Source: Lichenicoccus roseus
GTDB lineage: Bacteria > Pseudomonadota > Alphaproteobacteria > Acetobacterales > Acetobacteraceae
Reading direction: 5' to 3'
DNA: 64,000 bases
NCBI RefSeq assembly: GCF_005844085.1
Contig: NZ_VCDI01000003.1
Coordinates: 124,001-188,000, forward strand
The notes under the pieces are model-generated. The model was not told the DNA's origin and made no database searches. It was given only the letters and a program-made list of their open reading frames with translations. This document shows, one piece after another, positions 15,069 through 23,947 of this stretch (positions are counted from its first letter, which is position 1; each line of letters starts with the position of its first letter). Position numbers and translations under genes: made by a program.

Positions 15069-16871
15069 TCAGAGCGGGGCGCACGCTGCCTGCAGCCAGG
15101 TCCTGGCGGCGTCGGGCAGCGCCGGGCCGACCTCGGACAGCACGCGGGCGTGGTAGCGGTCGATCCAGCTCCGCTCATGCTCGTGCAGCAGGGCGGCCTC
15201 GATCAGCCTGCGGTCGAACGGCGCCAGCGTCAGGGTCTCGAAGGCCAGGAACCGGCGCCCGTCTGGTTCCGCCAGTGGCGCGTCCTGCACCAGCAGGAGG
15301 TTCTCGATGCGCATGCCGTAGGCGCCGGTGCGGTAGTAGCCAGGCTCGTCGGACAGGATCATCCCGGGCTCCAGCGGCACACCCTGGTTGCGCGGATGTA
15401 TGCTGCACGGTCCTTCGTGCACCGACAGGAAGCTGCCGATGCCATGCCCGGTGCCGTGGTCGTAGTCGAGGCCGATCTCCCACAGCGGCGCGCGCGCCAG
15501 GCTGTCCAGCCGCGCGCCCGGTGCGCCTTGCGGGAAGCGGGTGGCGGCGACCGCGACATGCCCGCGCAGCACGCGGGTGTAGTGTTCGCGCACCGCGTCC
15601 GGCGCCGGGCCGGGACCACTCCAGATCGTGCGTGTCACGTCGGTGGTGCCGTCCGGATACTGCGCGCCGCTGTCGATCAGGTAGACCTCGTCGGCCGCAA
15701 GCGTGCGGTCGGTCTCCGGCGTCACCCGGTAGTGGATGATGGCGCCGTTCGGACCCGAACCCGAGATCGCCGGGAAGCTCTCGCCGCGATACAGCGGGGA
15801 TGCCGCCCGGAAGCCGTCCAGCTTCGCCGCCAGCGCCATCTCGGTCTGCCCGACGCCGCTCTCGTCGAGCCAGTGCAGGAAGCCGCACAGCGCCACGCCG
15901 TCGCGATGATGGGCGCTGCGGGCGCCGGCCTGCTCGACCGCATTCTTGCGCGACTTCGCCAGCAGCACCGGATCGGGGGCCGCACTCACGGTGGCGCCCG
16001 CCTCGCGTAGCCGCTGGGCGAACCAGGCCGCGCTGCCGCCGGCGTCGAGCCGCACCGTTTGTCCGGCAAGCGCGGACAACGCCGCCGGCAGCGCCTCCGG
16101 GGGCTCCAGCTGCACGCCGTTGCCGAGCCAGTGCCGCATCCCGGCATCGAGCTTCCCGGGATGCATGAACAGCACGACGCCCTCGTCGTCGCGCAGGATG
16201 GCGAAACCGAGCGCCAGCGGCGTGAACGGCACGTCGGCGCCGCGCAGGTTGAGCAGCCAGGCGATCGACGCCGGATCGGTCAGCACCACCGCCTGCTGGC
16301 CGGCCTGCTTCAGCACCGCGGCGATCTCGTGCCGCTTGGCGGCGCTGTCGCGGCCGGCATACTCCGGCGGATGCGGCCGGGCGGCCTCCATCGGTGGCGC
16401 CGGACGGTCGGTCCAGAGCGCATCGACCGGGTTCGGCTGCAGCGGCACCAGCACGCCGCCCTTCTCCTTGAGCGCGGTCTCGAAACGGGCGAGCGCATCC
16501 GGGCTCATCAGCCAGGGATCGTAGCCGATGCGCGACCGGGATGCGGTCAGGTGCCGGGCGAGCCAGGCTTCCGGCGGCTGCTCGATCGAATGCTGCCGGC
16601 TCCACAGGCTGGCATCGGTCTGCTCGGCGAGCTGCAGGGTATAGCGCCCGTCGGAGAACACCGCCGCCGTCTCGGGCAGCACGATGGCCAGGCCGGCACT
16701 GCCGGTGAAGCCGGTGAGCCAGGCCAGCCGCTCGTTGCAGGCGGCCACATACTCACCCAGGTGCTCGTCGCCGCGCGGCAGGATGAAGCCGTCGACACCG
16801 GCCGCATCGAGGGCGGTGCGCAGCGCCTGCAGCCGTGCGGCGGGATCGGGGAGTGGTCGGGTGTCGTTCAC
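15069..16871 (-). CDS. pepP: M24 family Xaa-Pro aminopeptidase (aminopeptidase P)
   Basis: 600 residues from a GTG at 16871 that overlaps the GNAT stop (GTGA). The length matches the three-domain aminopeptidase P form: two creatinase-like N-terminal domains (to about 310) and the M24 pita-bread domain. The five metal ligands are visible: the Asp pair in LIDSGAQYPDGTTDVTRT (about 398 and 409), His in GTGHGIG (about 479), Glu in SDEPGYY (about 508) and Glu in RIENLLLV (about 522). It removes N-terminal residues next to proline. It is the last gene of the coupled chain uvrD-prmA-GNAT-pepP. Confidence 0.92.
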   Translation of the reverse strand: MNDTRPLPDPAARLQALRTALDAAGVDGFILPRGDEHLGEYVAACNERLAWLTGFTGSAGLAIVLPETAAVFSDGRYTLQLAEQTDASLWSRQHSIEQPPEAWLARHLTASRSRIGYDPWLMSPDALARFETALKEKGGVLVPLQPNPVDALWTDRPAPPMEAARPHPPEYAGRDSAAKRHEIAAVLKQAGQQAVVLTDPASIAWLLNLRGADVPFTPLALGFAILRDDEGVVLFMHPGKLDAGMRHWLGNGVQLEPPEALPAALSALAGQTVRLDAGGSAAWFAQRLREAGATVSAAPDPVLLAKSRKNAVEQAGARSAHHRDGVALCGFLHWLDESGVGQTEMALAAKLDGFRAASPLYRGESFPAISGSGPNGAIIHYRVTPETDRTLAADEVYLIDSGAQYPDGTTDVTRTIWSGPGPAPDAVREHYTRVLRGHVAVAATRFPQGAPGARLDSLARAPLWEIGLDYDHGTGHGIGSFLSVHEGPCSIHPRNQGVPLEPGMILSDEPGYYRTGAYGMRIENLLLVQDAPLAEPDGRRFLAFETLTLAPFDRRLIEAALLHEHERSWIDRYHARVLSEVGPALPDAARTWLQAACAPL

Positions 16872-17395
16872 GCGCGCGGCGCTCCGTCGAGGTCGGTTGG
16901 ATGTGCGGCAATCAGTTTCTGCATGAACAGCAGGTCCAGCCAGCGGCCGAACTTGCGTCCGACCTGGTGCAGCAGGGCGCCCCGGGTGAAGCCGTGGCGC
17001 TCGTGCAGCGCGATCGACGCCAGGTTGCCGGCTTCGATGCCGCCGATCATCACATGCCTGCCACTTGCCTCGGCGTCCACCAGCAGGGCGGCGAGCAGCG
17101 CCGTGCCGAGGCGTTGGCCGCGCGCCTCGGGATGCACGTACAGCGAGTGCTCGACGGTGTGCAGGAAGCCCTCGTGCGGCCGGAACCGGCCATACGACGC
17201 ATACCCGGCGACACGTCCCGACAACTCGGCGACCAGCACCGGGTATCCGTCCGCGACACGCTCGCGCATCCATCCACGCCGGGATGCGAGATCGTCCGGG
17301 GTCAGGGTCCACAGCGCGGTGCCGTTGCGTATGGCGTCGTTGGCGATGTCGAGGATGGCGGGCAGGTCCTGCTCGGTGGCAGGCCGCACCGTCAT
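16868..17395 (-). CDS. GNAT acetyltransferase, phosphinothricin N-acetyltransferase-like
   Basis: 175 residues from the ATG at 17395, overlapping the prmA stop by ATGA. The GNAT fold is clear: N-terminal VRPATEQDLPAILDIANDAI, the acetyl-CoA loop RGQRLGTALL, and the closing GGIEAGNLASIALHERHGF. This pattern is typical of the PAT/bar subgroup, which acetylates phosphinothricin, methionine sulfoximine or similar amino-acid analogues. The true substrate here is unknown. It sits between prmA and pepP in a translationally coupled operon. Confidence 0.88.
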   Translation of the reverse strand: MTVRPATEQDLPAILDIANDAIRNGTALWTLTPDDLASRRGWMRERVADGYPVLVAELSGRVAGYASYGRFRPHEGFLHTVEHSLYVHPEARGQRLGTALLAALLVDAEASGRHVMIGGIEAGNLASIALHERHGFTRGALLHQVGRKFGRWLDLLFMQKLIAAHPTDLDGAPRA

Positions 17396-18324
17396 GCGGC
17401 GTGGCCCGGAATGCGGGCGCGGCGACGCAGGATCAGCGTCGCCCAGTCGCCCTCGCGCAGCACGCGCTCCAGCACCAGGCCCTGCCGGCGATGCGCGGCC
17501 AGCACCATGCGCACCTGGGTGCCGAGCAGGCCGGCCAGGATCGCGGTCCCCCCCGGCGCCAGGCTGGTCGCGAGCGAAAGCGCCATCCTGCAGAGCGGAC
17601 GCGCCAGGATGTTGGCGAAAACCAGGTCGTACGGTGCACCCGCTCGAATTGCCGGCGTGCGCCAGCCGTTGCCGAGCCGGCATGCGACCAGCCGGTGCAG
17701 CCGGTTCATCGCCGCGTTCTGCGCCGCCACCCGCACCGACCAGGGCTCGATATCGACCGCCAGCACCGGGCGGTGCAGCAGGGCGGCGGCGGCCATCGCC
17801 AGGATGCCGGAGCCGGCGCCGAGATCGAGGATGCGGGCCGGACGCCGGTGCGCCACGATCTCAAGCGCGCGCAGGCAGCCGCGGGTGGAGCCATGCTCGC
17901 CGGACCCGAAGGCGATGCCGGCATCGAGCACCAGGGTGAGGCGCTCGCCGCGCGGCGCCGGGCCCAGATGGGTCCCGCGCACCGCAAAGCGCCGGCCGAC
18001 ATGCTGCTCGGGGAACGAGGAGTACGTGCGTGAAAGCCAGCCCTCCGCCTCGGTCGGCTCGCGATACAGCGCGGCGGCGATCCCGGTGGCGGCGTGCGCC
18101 AGGGCGAGGGCGGTCGCCAGCGCCGGCTCATCGGCACCCTCGTCCTTGACCCCCTCGATACGCCAGACGGTCTGGGTGTCGTCCGCCTCGAAGATGCCGA
18201 CGGTGCCGCAGACGCTGGCCAGCGCCGCCTCGTAGGCTTCGACGGCGGCTTCCGGAACCGTGACGTGCACGGTTTCCAGGCGGAGCGCGTGGCGGCGCCG
18301 GCTGCCCAGGTGCTGGGCGCTCAA
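17392..18324 (-). CDS. prmA: Ribosomal protein L11 methyltransferase
   Basis: 310 residues from a TTG at 18324 that overlaps the uvrD stop (TTGA). The N-terminal half is the L11-binding region. DAGIAFGSGEHGST (134-147) corresponds to the DPGLAFGTGTHPTT motif of PrmA, and LDLGAGSGIL (167-176) is the AdoMet-binding motif I. NIL in FANILARPL is the NxL motif of the family. It would trimethylate lysines and the N-terminus of ribosomal protein L11. The motif is slightly divergent (DAG for DPG, EHG for THP), so specificity should be taken as likely rather than sure. Confidence 0.85.
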   Translation of the reverse strand: MSAQHLGSRRRHALRLETVHVTVPEAAVEAYEAALASVCGTVGIFEADDTQTVWRIEGVKDEGADEPALATALALAHAATGIAAALYREPTEAEGWLSRTYSSFPEQHVGRRFAVRGTHLGPAPRGERLTLVLDAGIAFGSGEHGSTRGCLRALEIVAHRRPARILDLGAGSGILAMAAAALLHRPVLAVDIEPWSVRVAAQNAAMNRLHRLVACRLGNGWRTPAIRAGAPYDLVFANILARPLCRMALSLATSLAPGGTAILAGLLGTQVRMVLAAHRRQGLVLERVLREGDWATLILRRRARIPGHAA

Positions 18325-20612
18325 GAGGACGACCCTGCCGGTTCCACGTAGGTGTCGAGCAGCTTCTTCATCCCGGCATGCTCGAACTCGATCTCGAGCC
18401 GGTCGTCGTCGGCGGCGCGCACGGTGCCGTAGCCGAACTTCTGGTGGAACACCCGGGTGCCGACCGCGATGCTGGTCTGCCGCTTCGCACGCGGCGGCTC
18501 CTCCCACGCTTCGACCGTGCGCGGGCGTCGCGCGGTCAGCGGGAACTGGCCGCCAAATACCGGCGGGGCGGAACGCAGCTGCTCGCGCGCCAGCGCTGCC
18601 GAGCCCGCCTGCTCGACATGCTCCGCGGGCAGTTCGTCAATGAACCGGCTCGGGATCGAGCTCTGCCAGTTGGCGTAGATGCGGCGATTGACGGCGTGGC
18701 TGATGATCGCCCGCTTGCGCGCCCGGGTGATGCCCACATAGGCCAGCCGGCGCTCCTCCTCGAGCCCCTTGTTGCCGCCTTCGTCCAGCGTGCGCTGGCT
18801 CGGGAACACGCCCTCCTCCCAGCCGGGCAGGAACACGGTGTCGAACTCCAGCCCCTTGGCGCCATGCAGGGTCATCAGGTTGACCCGGTCGGCGCCGGCG
18901 TTCTCCTCGTTCTCCATCACCAGCGAGACATGCTCCAGGAAGCCGCCGAGGCTCTCGAAGTCGGCCAGCGCCCGGGTCAGCTCCTTGAGGTTGTCCAGCC
19001 GTCCGGGGGCTTCCGGCGACTTGTCGCGCTTCCACATGTCGGCATAGCCGGTCTCGTCCAGCAACGCCTCGACGACCAGGACATGGCTGCCGGTGCCGGG
19101 GTTCTGCGACAGGGCTTCGCGCGCCCGCCCGAAGGCGGCCATCAGCAGGGTCAGCTGCTCGCGCAGCCGGCCCTTCAGGGTGCCGCGCTCGATCAGCCGC
19201 ATGGTGGCCATCGCCAGCGGCACCTGTGCCTCGCGCGCCTCGACATGCAGCGCCTGCAGCGCCGCGTCGCCGACGCCGCGGCGGGGCACGTTGACGATGC
19301 GCTCGAAGGCGAGGTCGTCGGCCGGCTGGTTCAGCACCCGCATGTAGGCCATCGCGTCGCGTATCTCGGCGCGCTCGTAGAAGCGCAGCCCGCCGACCAC
19401 CCGGTACGGCAGCCCGAGCGTGATCAGCCGCTCCTCGAAGGCGCGGGTCTGGAAGCCGGCGCGCACCAGGATCGCCATCTCCGACAGCGGGTGCTTGTCG
19501 CGGTGCAGCTGCTCCATGCGCTCGCCGACCGTGCGTGCCTCCTCGTCGCTGTCCCACACCGAGGCGACCAGCAGCTTCTCGCCGGAGCTGTCGTTACGCC
19601 CCGGCCGCAGCGTCTTGCCGAGCCGGCCGCCATTGTGGGCGATCAGGGCGGAGGCGGCGGCCAGGATCGGCGCCGTCGAGCGGTAGTTGCTCTCCAGGCG
19701 CACGATGCGCGCACCCGCGAAATCCTTCTCGAAGCGCAGGATGTTCTCCACTTCGGCGCCGCGCCAGGAATAGATCGACTGGTCGTCGTCGCCGACGCAG
19801 CAGATGTTGGCGCCGCCCGGGTACTGCGCCGGATCCTTCTGGGCGAGCAGCCGCAGCCAGAGATACTGCACCGTGTTGGTGTCCTGGTACTCGTCGACCA
19901 GGATGTAGCGGAAGCTGCGGTGATACTGCGCCAGCACGTCCGGCCGGGTGCGCAGGATGTCGGTGATGTGCAGCATCAGGTCGCCGAAGTCGCAGGCATT
20001 GAGCTGCTTCAGCCGCGCCTGGTAATCGGCGTAGACCAGCCTCGCCTTGCCGCCGGCGAACTCGCTATCCTCGGCGGGCGTTACGCGATCCGGCGACAGC
20101 CCGCGGTCCTTCCAGCGCTGGATCACCCCCATCAGTCCCTGCGGCGGCCAGCGCTTGTTGTCGATGCGATTGACCTCCATCACCTGCTTGAGCAGGCGGA
20201 TCTGGTCGTCGGTATCGAGGATGGTGAAGCTGGAGGTGAGGCCGACATACTCGGCGTGCCGGCGCAGCATGCGGGCGCACAGCGCGTGGAAGGTCCCCAG
20301 CCACAGGCCCTCTGCCGGCCGCCCGAGCAGGTGCCCGACCCGCTCGCGCATCTCGCGGGCCGCCTTGTTGGTGAAGGTGACGGCCAGCACCTGGTTGGGG
20401 AAGGCGCGGCGCGACAGCAGGATGTGGGCGAAGCGGGTGGTCAGCACGCGGGTCTTGCCGGTGCCGGCGCCGGCCAGCACCAGCAGCGGCCCGTCCAGTG
20501 TCTCGACCGCTTCGCGCTGTTCCGGGTTCAGGCGTTCCAGGTAATCTTCTGCAGGCAGGAACTCGGCCTCTGCCTGGGGCGGGAAGCTGCTGGTCTGCGG
20601 GGCATCTGTCAC
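18321..20612 (-). CDS. uvrD: UvrD/PcrA/Rep family DNA helicase
   Basis: 763 residues. Superfamily 1A motifs are complete: Walker A AGAGTGKT (47-54), DEYQDTN for Walker B, a QSIYSWRGA segment and the C-terminal motifs including TLHGAKGLEFD and YVGITRARK. The last 60 residues (GTRVFHQKFGYGTV...) form the Tudor-like domain that binds RNA polymerase in PcrA/UvrD. It unwinds DNA 3'-to-5' in repair and replication-transcription conflicts. It heads the coupled chain with prmA, the GNAT gene and pepP. Confidence 0.93.
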   Translation of the reverse strand: MTDAPQTSSFPPQAEAEFLPAEDYLERLNPEQREAVETLDGPLLVLAGAGTGKTRVLTTRFAHILLSRRAFPNQVLAVTFTNKAAREMRERVGHLLGRPAEGLWLGTFHALCARMLRRHAEYVGLTSSFTILDTDDQIRLLKQVMEVNRIDNKRWPPQGLMGVIQRWKDRGLSPDRVTPAEDSEFAGGKARLVYADYQARLKQLNACDFGDLMLHITDILRTRPDVLAQYHRSFRYILVDEYQDTNTVQYLWLRLLAQKDPAQYPGGANICCVGDDDQSIYSWRGAEVENILRFEKDFAGARIVRLESNYRSTAPILAAASALIAHNGGRLGKTLRPGRNDSSGEKLLVASVWDSDEEARTVGERMEQLHRDKHPLSEMAILVRAGFQTRAFEERLITLGLPYRVVGGLRFYERAEIRDAMAYMRVLNQPADDLAFERIVNVPRRGVGDAALQALHVEAREAQVPLAMATMRLIERGTLKGRLREQLTLLMAAFGRAREALSQNPGTGSHVLVVEALLDETGYADMWKRDKSPEAPGRLDNLKELTRALADFESLGGFLEHVSLVMENEENAGADRVNLMTLHGAKGLEFDTVFLPGWEEGVFPSQRTLDEGGNKGLEEERRLAYVGITRARKRAIISHAVNRRIYANWQSSIPSRFIDELPAEHVEQAGSAALAREQLRSAPPVFGGQFPLTARRPRTVEAWEEPPRAKRQTSIAVGTRVFHQKFGYGTVRAADDDRLEIEFEHAGMKKLLDTYVEPAGSSS

Positions 20613-20734
20613 GCCCCGGGATATAGCCCGCGCGCGGGGAAGACGCCAAACCCCGGCGCCCGCAAGATCCTGTTGGTTGCTTTAACGAAACGTTATAGGC
20701 TGCGCTCCGCCAGGGGATATCGGGAGGCGGGGGC

Positions 20735-21613
20735 ATGGTCTGGGGGTTCTCCGAAGCCGGCGGCTTTCCGCTGTCGGGACTGCTCCGTCGTGGCGCGCCG
20801 CCGGTTCGCGTGGCGGAAGTGCCGCCTGCTGCGCTCGACCGGCCGTTCCCGGTGTTCGTCGCAAAGCCCGTGCTGCCGGCGCCGCCGGGCCACAACCAGG
20901 AGGCCCCGTTCGCCAGCACCGGGCCGCAGGGCCATCGCAGGCGCATGCGCGAGCGGCTGCTGCTGCATGGCGGCGCGGCGCTCGCCGACTACGAGGTGCT
21001 GGAGATGCTGCTGTTCCTCGGCATCGCCCGGCGCGACACCAAGCCACTGGCCAAGGCGCTGATCAACAGTTTCGGCTCGCTGGCCGCCGTGCTGTCGGCC
21101 TCCCCCGAGGCGCTGCAGCGCCAGGGCGGCCTGACGCCGGAATGCGCGTCCCTGCTGCGGCTGCCGGAGGCGGCGGGGCGGCTGCTATCCAAAGCCGAGG
21201 CACGCGACCATCCGATCCTGAACAACTGGGAGCGGCTGCATGGCTACTTCGAGAGCGCGCTGACCGGCGCGATCGCCGGGCAGTTGCGGGTGCTGTTCCT
21301 CGACAACCGCAACCGCCTGCTGGCCGACCAGGCGGTCGCCGAGGGCGGCGAGGCGGGGCCGGGCGGGACCGCGCCGGAAGATGGCGGCGCCGCCCGCTCG
21401 ATCATGCGCAACGCCCTTGGCTTGCACGCCACCGCCCTGGTGGTGGTGCGGATCGTCCCGCCGCGTGCGATCGCCAAGGCGGTGCTGGAGCGCGAGGCGG
21501 CGCTGTCACGGCAACTGTCGCGCGCCGCCGCGCCGCTGGCGATCATCGTGCACGACCACATGCTGATCGGCGGCGAGAACTGGGTCAGCCTGAAGCAGAA
21601 GGGCCTGCTCTAG
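20735..21613 (+). CDS. RadC-family protein with degenerate JAMM site
   Basis: 292 residues; the ATG at 20735 has GGGAGG about 9 bases upstream. The helix-hairpin-helix region (DTKPLAKALINSFGSLAAVL) and the RadC beta core (LRVLFLDNRNRLLADQAV, AIIVHDHMLIGGENWVSLKQKGLL) are clear. The metal-binding JAMM motif, HNHPSGD with trailing residues in true RadC, is replaced here by VRIVPPRA, and the TVDHTP histidine is also missing. It cannot bind zinc in the standard way, so it is probably not a metallopeptidase-like enzyme. About 60 unstructured N-terminal residues precede the domain. It faces away from uvrD across a 120-base gap. An intact radC lies at 26516. Confidence 0.82.
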   Translation: MVWGFSEAGGFPLSGLLRRGAPPVRVAEVPPAALDRPFPVFVAKPVLPAPPGHNQEAPFASTGPQGHRRRMRERLLLHGGAALADYEVLEMLLFLGIARRDTKPLAKALINSFGSLAAVLSASPEALQRQGGLTPECASLLRLPEAAGRLLSKAEARDHPILNNWERLHGYFESALTGAIAGQLRVLFLDNRNRLLADQAVAEGGEAGPGGTAPEDGGAARSIMRNALGLHATALVVVRIVPPRAIAKAVLEREAALSRQLSRAAAPLAIIVHDHMLIGGENWVSLKQKGLL

Positions 21614-21634
21614 CCTCGCCGCCGGCGTCGTCCG

Positions 21635-23947
21635 CTACAGCAGCTTGTCCAGCGTGATCGGCAGGCTCCGCACCCGCTTGCCGGTTGCGTTGTAGACCGC
21701 GTTCGCCACCGCCGCACCGACCCCGGTGATGCCGATCTCGCCGATGCCGTGCGCCCCGAGCGGTGCGCGCGGATCCGCGATGTCGGTCCAGATGACGTCG
21801 ATCTCCGGCACGTCGGCATGCACGGGCACGTGGTATTCGGCCAGCGACGGGTTCATCACCCGGCCGCTGCGCTCGTCGAACTGGGTCTCCTCCATCAGCG
21901 CGAGGCCGAGGCCCATGATGATGCCGCCACGGAACTGGCTGGTCGCCATGCGGGGGTTCAGGATGCGCCCGCAATCGAACGAGCCGAGGAAGCGCGACAC
22001 CCGGGTCTCGCCGGTGACCGCGTTCACCCGCACCTCGCAGAACTGCGCGCCGTACGAATGCATCGAGAACTGCTTGGCCTCGCCCGGTGGCGGCGCGTCG
22101 GCCTCGGCGACCAGCTCCTCGAGACCGGCGCGTGACAGGATCGAGGCGTAGCTCTCGAACAGCTCCGGCTTCTCGCGGTGTCCGAGCCCGCCGTCGCGTG
22201 CCTCCACCTCGGCCGCGGATAATCCGGCCAGGGGAGAGTCGTTGCCGGCGCGCTGCAGCAGGTCTGCGATCAGCTTGCCGCTGGCCGCGGTGACCGCCGC
22301 GGCGATGGTGGCGGTCTGCGACGATCCGCCTGCGACGGTGCCGTGCGGCAACGCAGTATCGCCATACTCGAAGGTGACGCGCTCGACCGGCAGGCCGAGG
22401 CGGTCGGCGCTGGCCTGCGCCTGAACCGTGGCGGTGCCCATGCCCATTTCGTGGCTGGCCATCGCCACCCTGGCCTCGCCGTCGCGGGTCAGGGTGATGC
22501 GCGCGGCGCCACCGGGCATGCGGTAGTAGGGGTAGGTCGCGGTGGCGACCCCCAAGCCGATCAGCCACTCGCCCTCGCGCCGCGAACCCGGGACCGGATT
22601 GCGGCGATCCCAGCCGAACCGCGCGGCGCCGTCGGTGAACGTCTTCAGCATGTGTCGCGACGAGAACGCCAGGCCCGAGGTCGGGTCCTGCTGCGGCTCC
22701 AGCCGGCGGCGCAACTCGATCGGGTCGACTGCGAGACGTTCCGCCAGCTCGTCCATCGCGGTCTCGAGCGCGAAGGTGCCGACGCTTTCGCCGGGCGCGC
22801 GCATGAAGGTGTTGGCGAGCATGTCCATGTCGGTGACGCGCTGCTCGAGCAGGAACGTCTCGGCGGAATACAGGTGCCGGGCCGGGAAGGTGAACTGCTC
22901 GGGACAGTTGTTGTGTTCGGTCATCGCGACGGTACCGGTATGGATCAGCGCCGCCAGGGTGCCGTCGGCCTTCGCTCCCAGGGCCACGCGCTGGCGCGTC
23001 AGGGTGCGACCGCCTGCGATGCGGAACACCGCCTCGCGGGAGAGGGCGAGGCGAACCGGCCGGCCGGCCAGCTTCGCGGCGGCAACCGCCAGGATCTGGT
23101 GGTTCCAGAGGCCCTTGCCGCCGAAGCCGCCGCCCACGAAGGGCGACAGGATGCGGATCCGGTTCTCCGGAATGCCGAACACGCCGGCCAGCGTCCATCG
23201 CGTCTGGTGCAGCATCTGGGTGGTGTCGTGGATCACCAGATCCTCGCCGTCCCACCAGACCGTCGCCGCATGCGGCTCGATCGCGGCATGGCTGTGCCTC
23301 GGCGTCTCGTAGGTGATGTCGACCTTGATGGGGGCGCCTGCCAGCGCGGCCTCGGCGTCGCCCGTCTCGATCATCGGGGGCTCGCCCAGCACGGACTCCG
23401 GCTGATGCGATTGCGAGATCTGCTGCGCGAAGTTCAACCGCGCCGGCGCGGCCTCGTAGGTGACAGCGACCAGGGTGGCGGCGTGGTCGGCCTGCTCCTG
23501 GCTGTCGGCCAGCACGATTGCGACCGGCTCGCCGTTCCAGTGGATGGACGCATCCTGCATCACCGGCAGGGTGCTGGAGCCGGCGGCGCGCGGATCCGAC
23601 ATGAAGCCCGCGGGCGGCTTCATGCGGGGCGCGTTGCGGTGGGTCATCACCAGCACCACCCCGGGCGCTGCCTCGGCGGCGGCGGTATCAAGGCTTGCTA
23701 TGCGCCCGCGGGGGATCGAGGAGAACACCAGCGCGCCGTAGGTCAGATGCTCGGCCGGCACCTCGGCGGCGAACCGCGCCTTGCCTCGGACCTTGCGTGG
23801 GCCGTCGATGCGCGGCACCGAGGTGCCGAGCGAGCCGTGCTTGCCGGGCGTGGCCTGGCGGGCGATCAGCGGATCCGGCGGCGTCTCCGGACGCAGCTTC
23901 GACAGCACTCCGGCGGCGGCCTGCTTGGCGGTGTCGAGGATGCTCAT
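21635..23947 (-). CDS. paoC: Molybdopterin-binding subunit of a PaoABC-type aldehyde oxidoreductase
   Basis: 770 residues from the ATG at 23947, overlapping the FAD subunit stop by ATGA. It belongs to the xanthine oxidase family: N-terminal ald_Xan_dh_C region (KVRGKARFAAEVPAEHLTYGALV), MoCo-binding loops (GGGFGGKGLWNH, MRAPGE) and the C-terminal GEIGITGVGAAVANAV holding the catalytic Glu. The order 2Fe-2S subunit, FAD subunit, Mo subunit equals that of E. coli paoABC (yagTSR), which oxidises aromatic aldehydes. The substrate here is inferred only from subunit architecture. No PaoD-like chaperone gene follows within the window. Confidence 0.87.
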   Translation of the reverse strand: MSILDTAKQAAAGVLSKLRPETPPDPLIARQATPGKHGSLGTSVPRIDGPRKVRGKARFAAEVPAEHLTYGALVFSSIPRGRIASLDTAAAEAAPGVVLVMTHRNAPRMKPPAGFMSDPRAAGSSTLPVMQDASIHWNGEPVAIVLADSQEQADHAATLVAVTYEAAPARLNFAQQISQSHQPESVLGEPPMIETGDAEAALAGAPIKVDITYETPRHSHAAIEPHAATVWWDGEDLVIHDTTQMLHQTRWTLAGVFGIPENRIRILSPFVGGGFGGKGLWNHQILAVAAAKLAGRPVRLALSREAVFRIAGGRTLTRQRVALGAKADGTLAALIHTGTVAMTEHNNCPEQFTFPARHLYSAETFLLEQRVTDMDMLANTFMRAPGESVGTFALETAMDELAERLAVDPIELRRRLEPQQDPTSGLAFSSRHMLKTFTDGAARFGWDRRNPVPGSRREGEWLIGLGVATATYPYYRMPGGAARITLTRDGEARVAMASHEMGMGTATVQAQASADRLGLPVERVTFEYGDTALPHGTVAGGSSQTATIAAAVTAASGKLIADLLQRAGNDSPLAGLSAAEVEARDGGLGHREKPELFESYASILSRAGLEELVAEADAPPPGEAKQFSMHSYGAQFCEVRVNAVTGETRVSRFLGSFDCGRILNPRMATSQFRGGIIMGLGLALMEETQFDERSGRVMNPSLAEYHVPVHADVPEIDVIWTDIADPRAPLGAHGIGEIGITGVGAAVANAVYNATGKRVRSLPITLDKLL

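Noticed and set aside
16059-17939. Open frame of about 620 codons on the plus strand
   Set aside because: Antisense to pepP, the GNAT gene and prmA; Arg/Gly-rich, with no motifs.
18378-21062. Open frame of about 890 codons on the plus strand
   Set aside because: It is antisense to uvrD, whose helicase motifs are complete; the translation has no family features. In GC-rich DNA the opposite strand is often open.
20735-21613. Frameshift as the cause of the missing JAMM motif in the RadC paralogue
   Set aside because: The downstream RadC signature VHDHMLIGG is in the same frame, so no frame change is needed.
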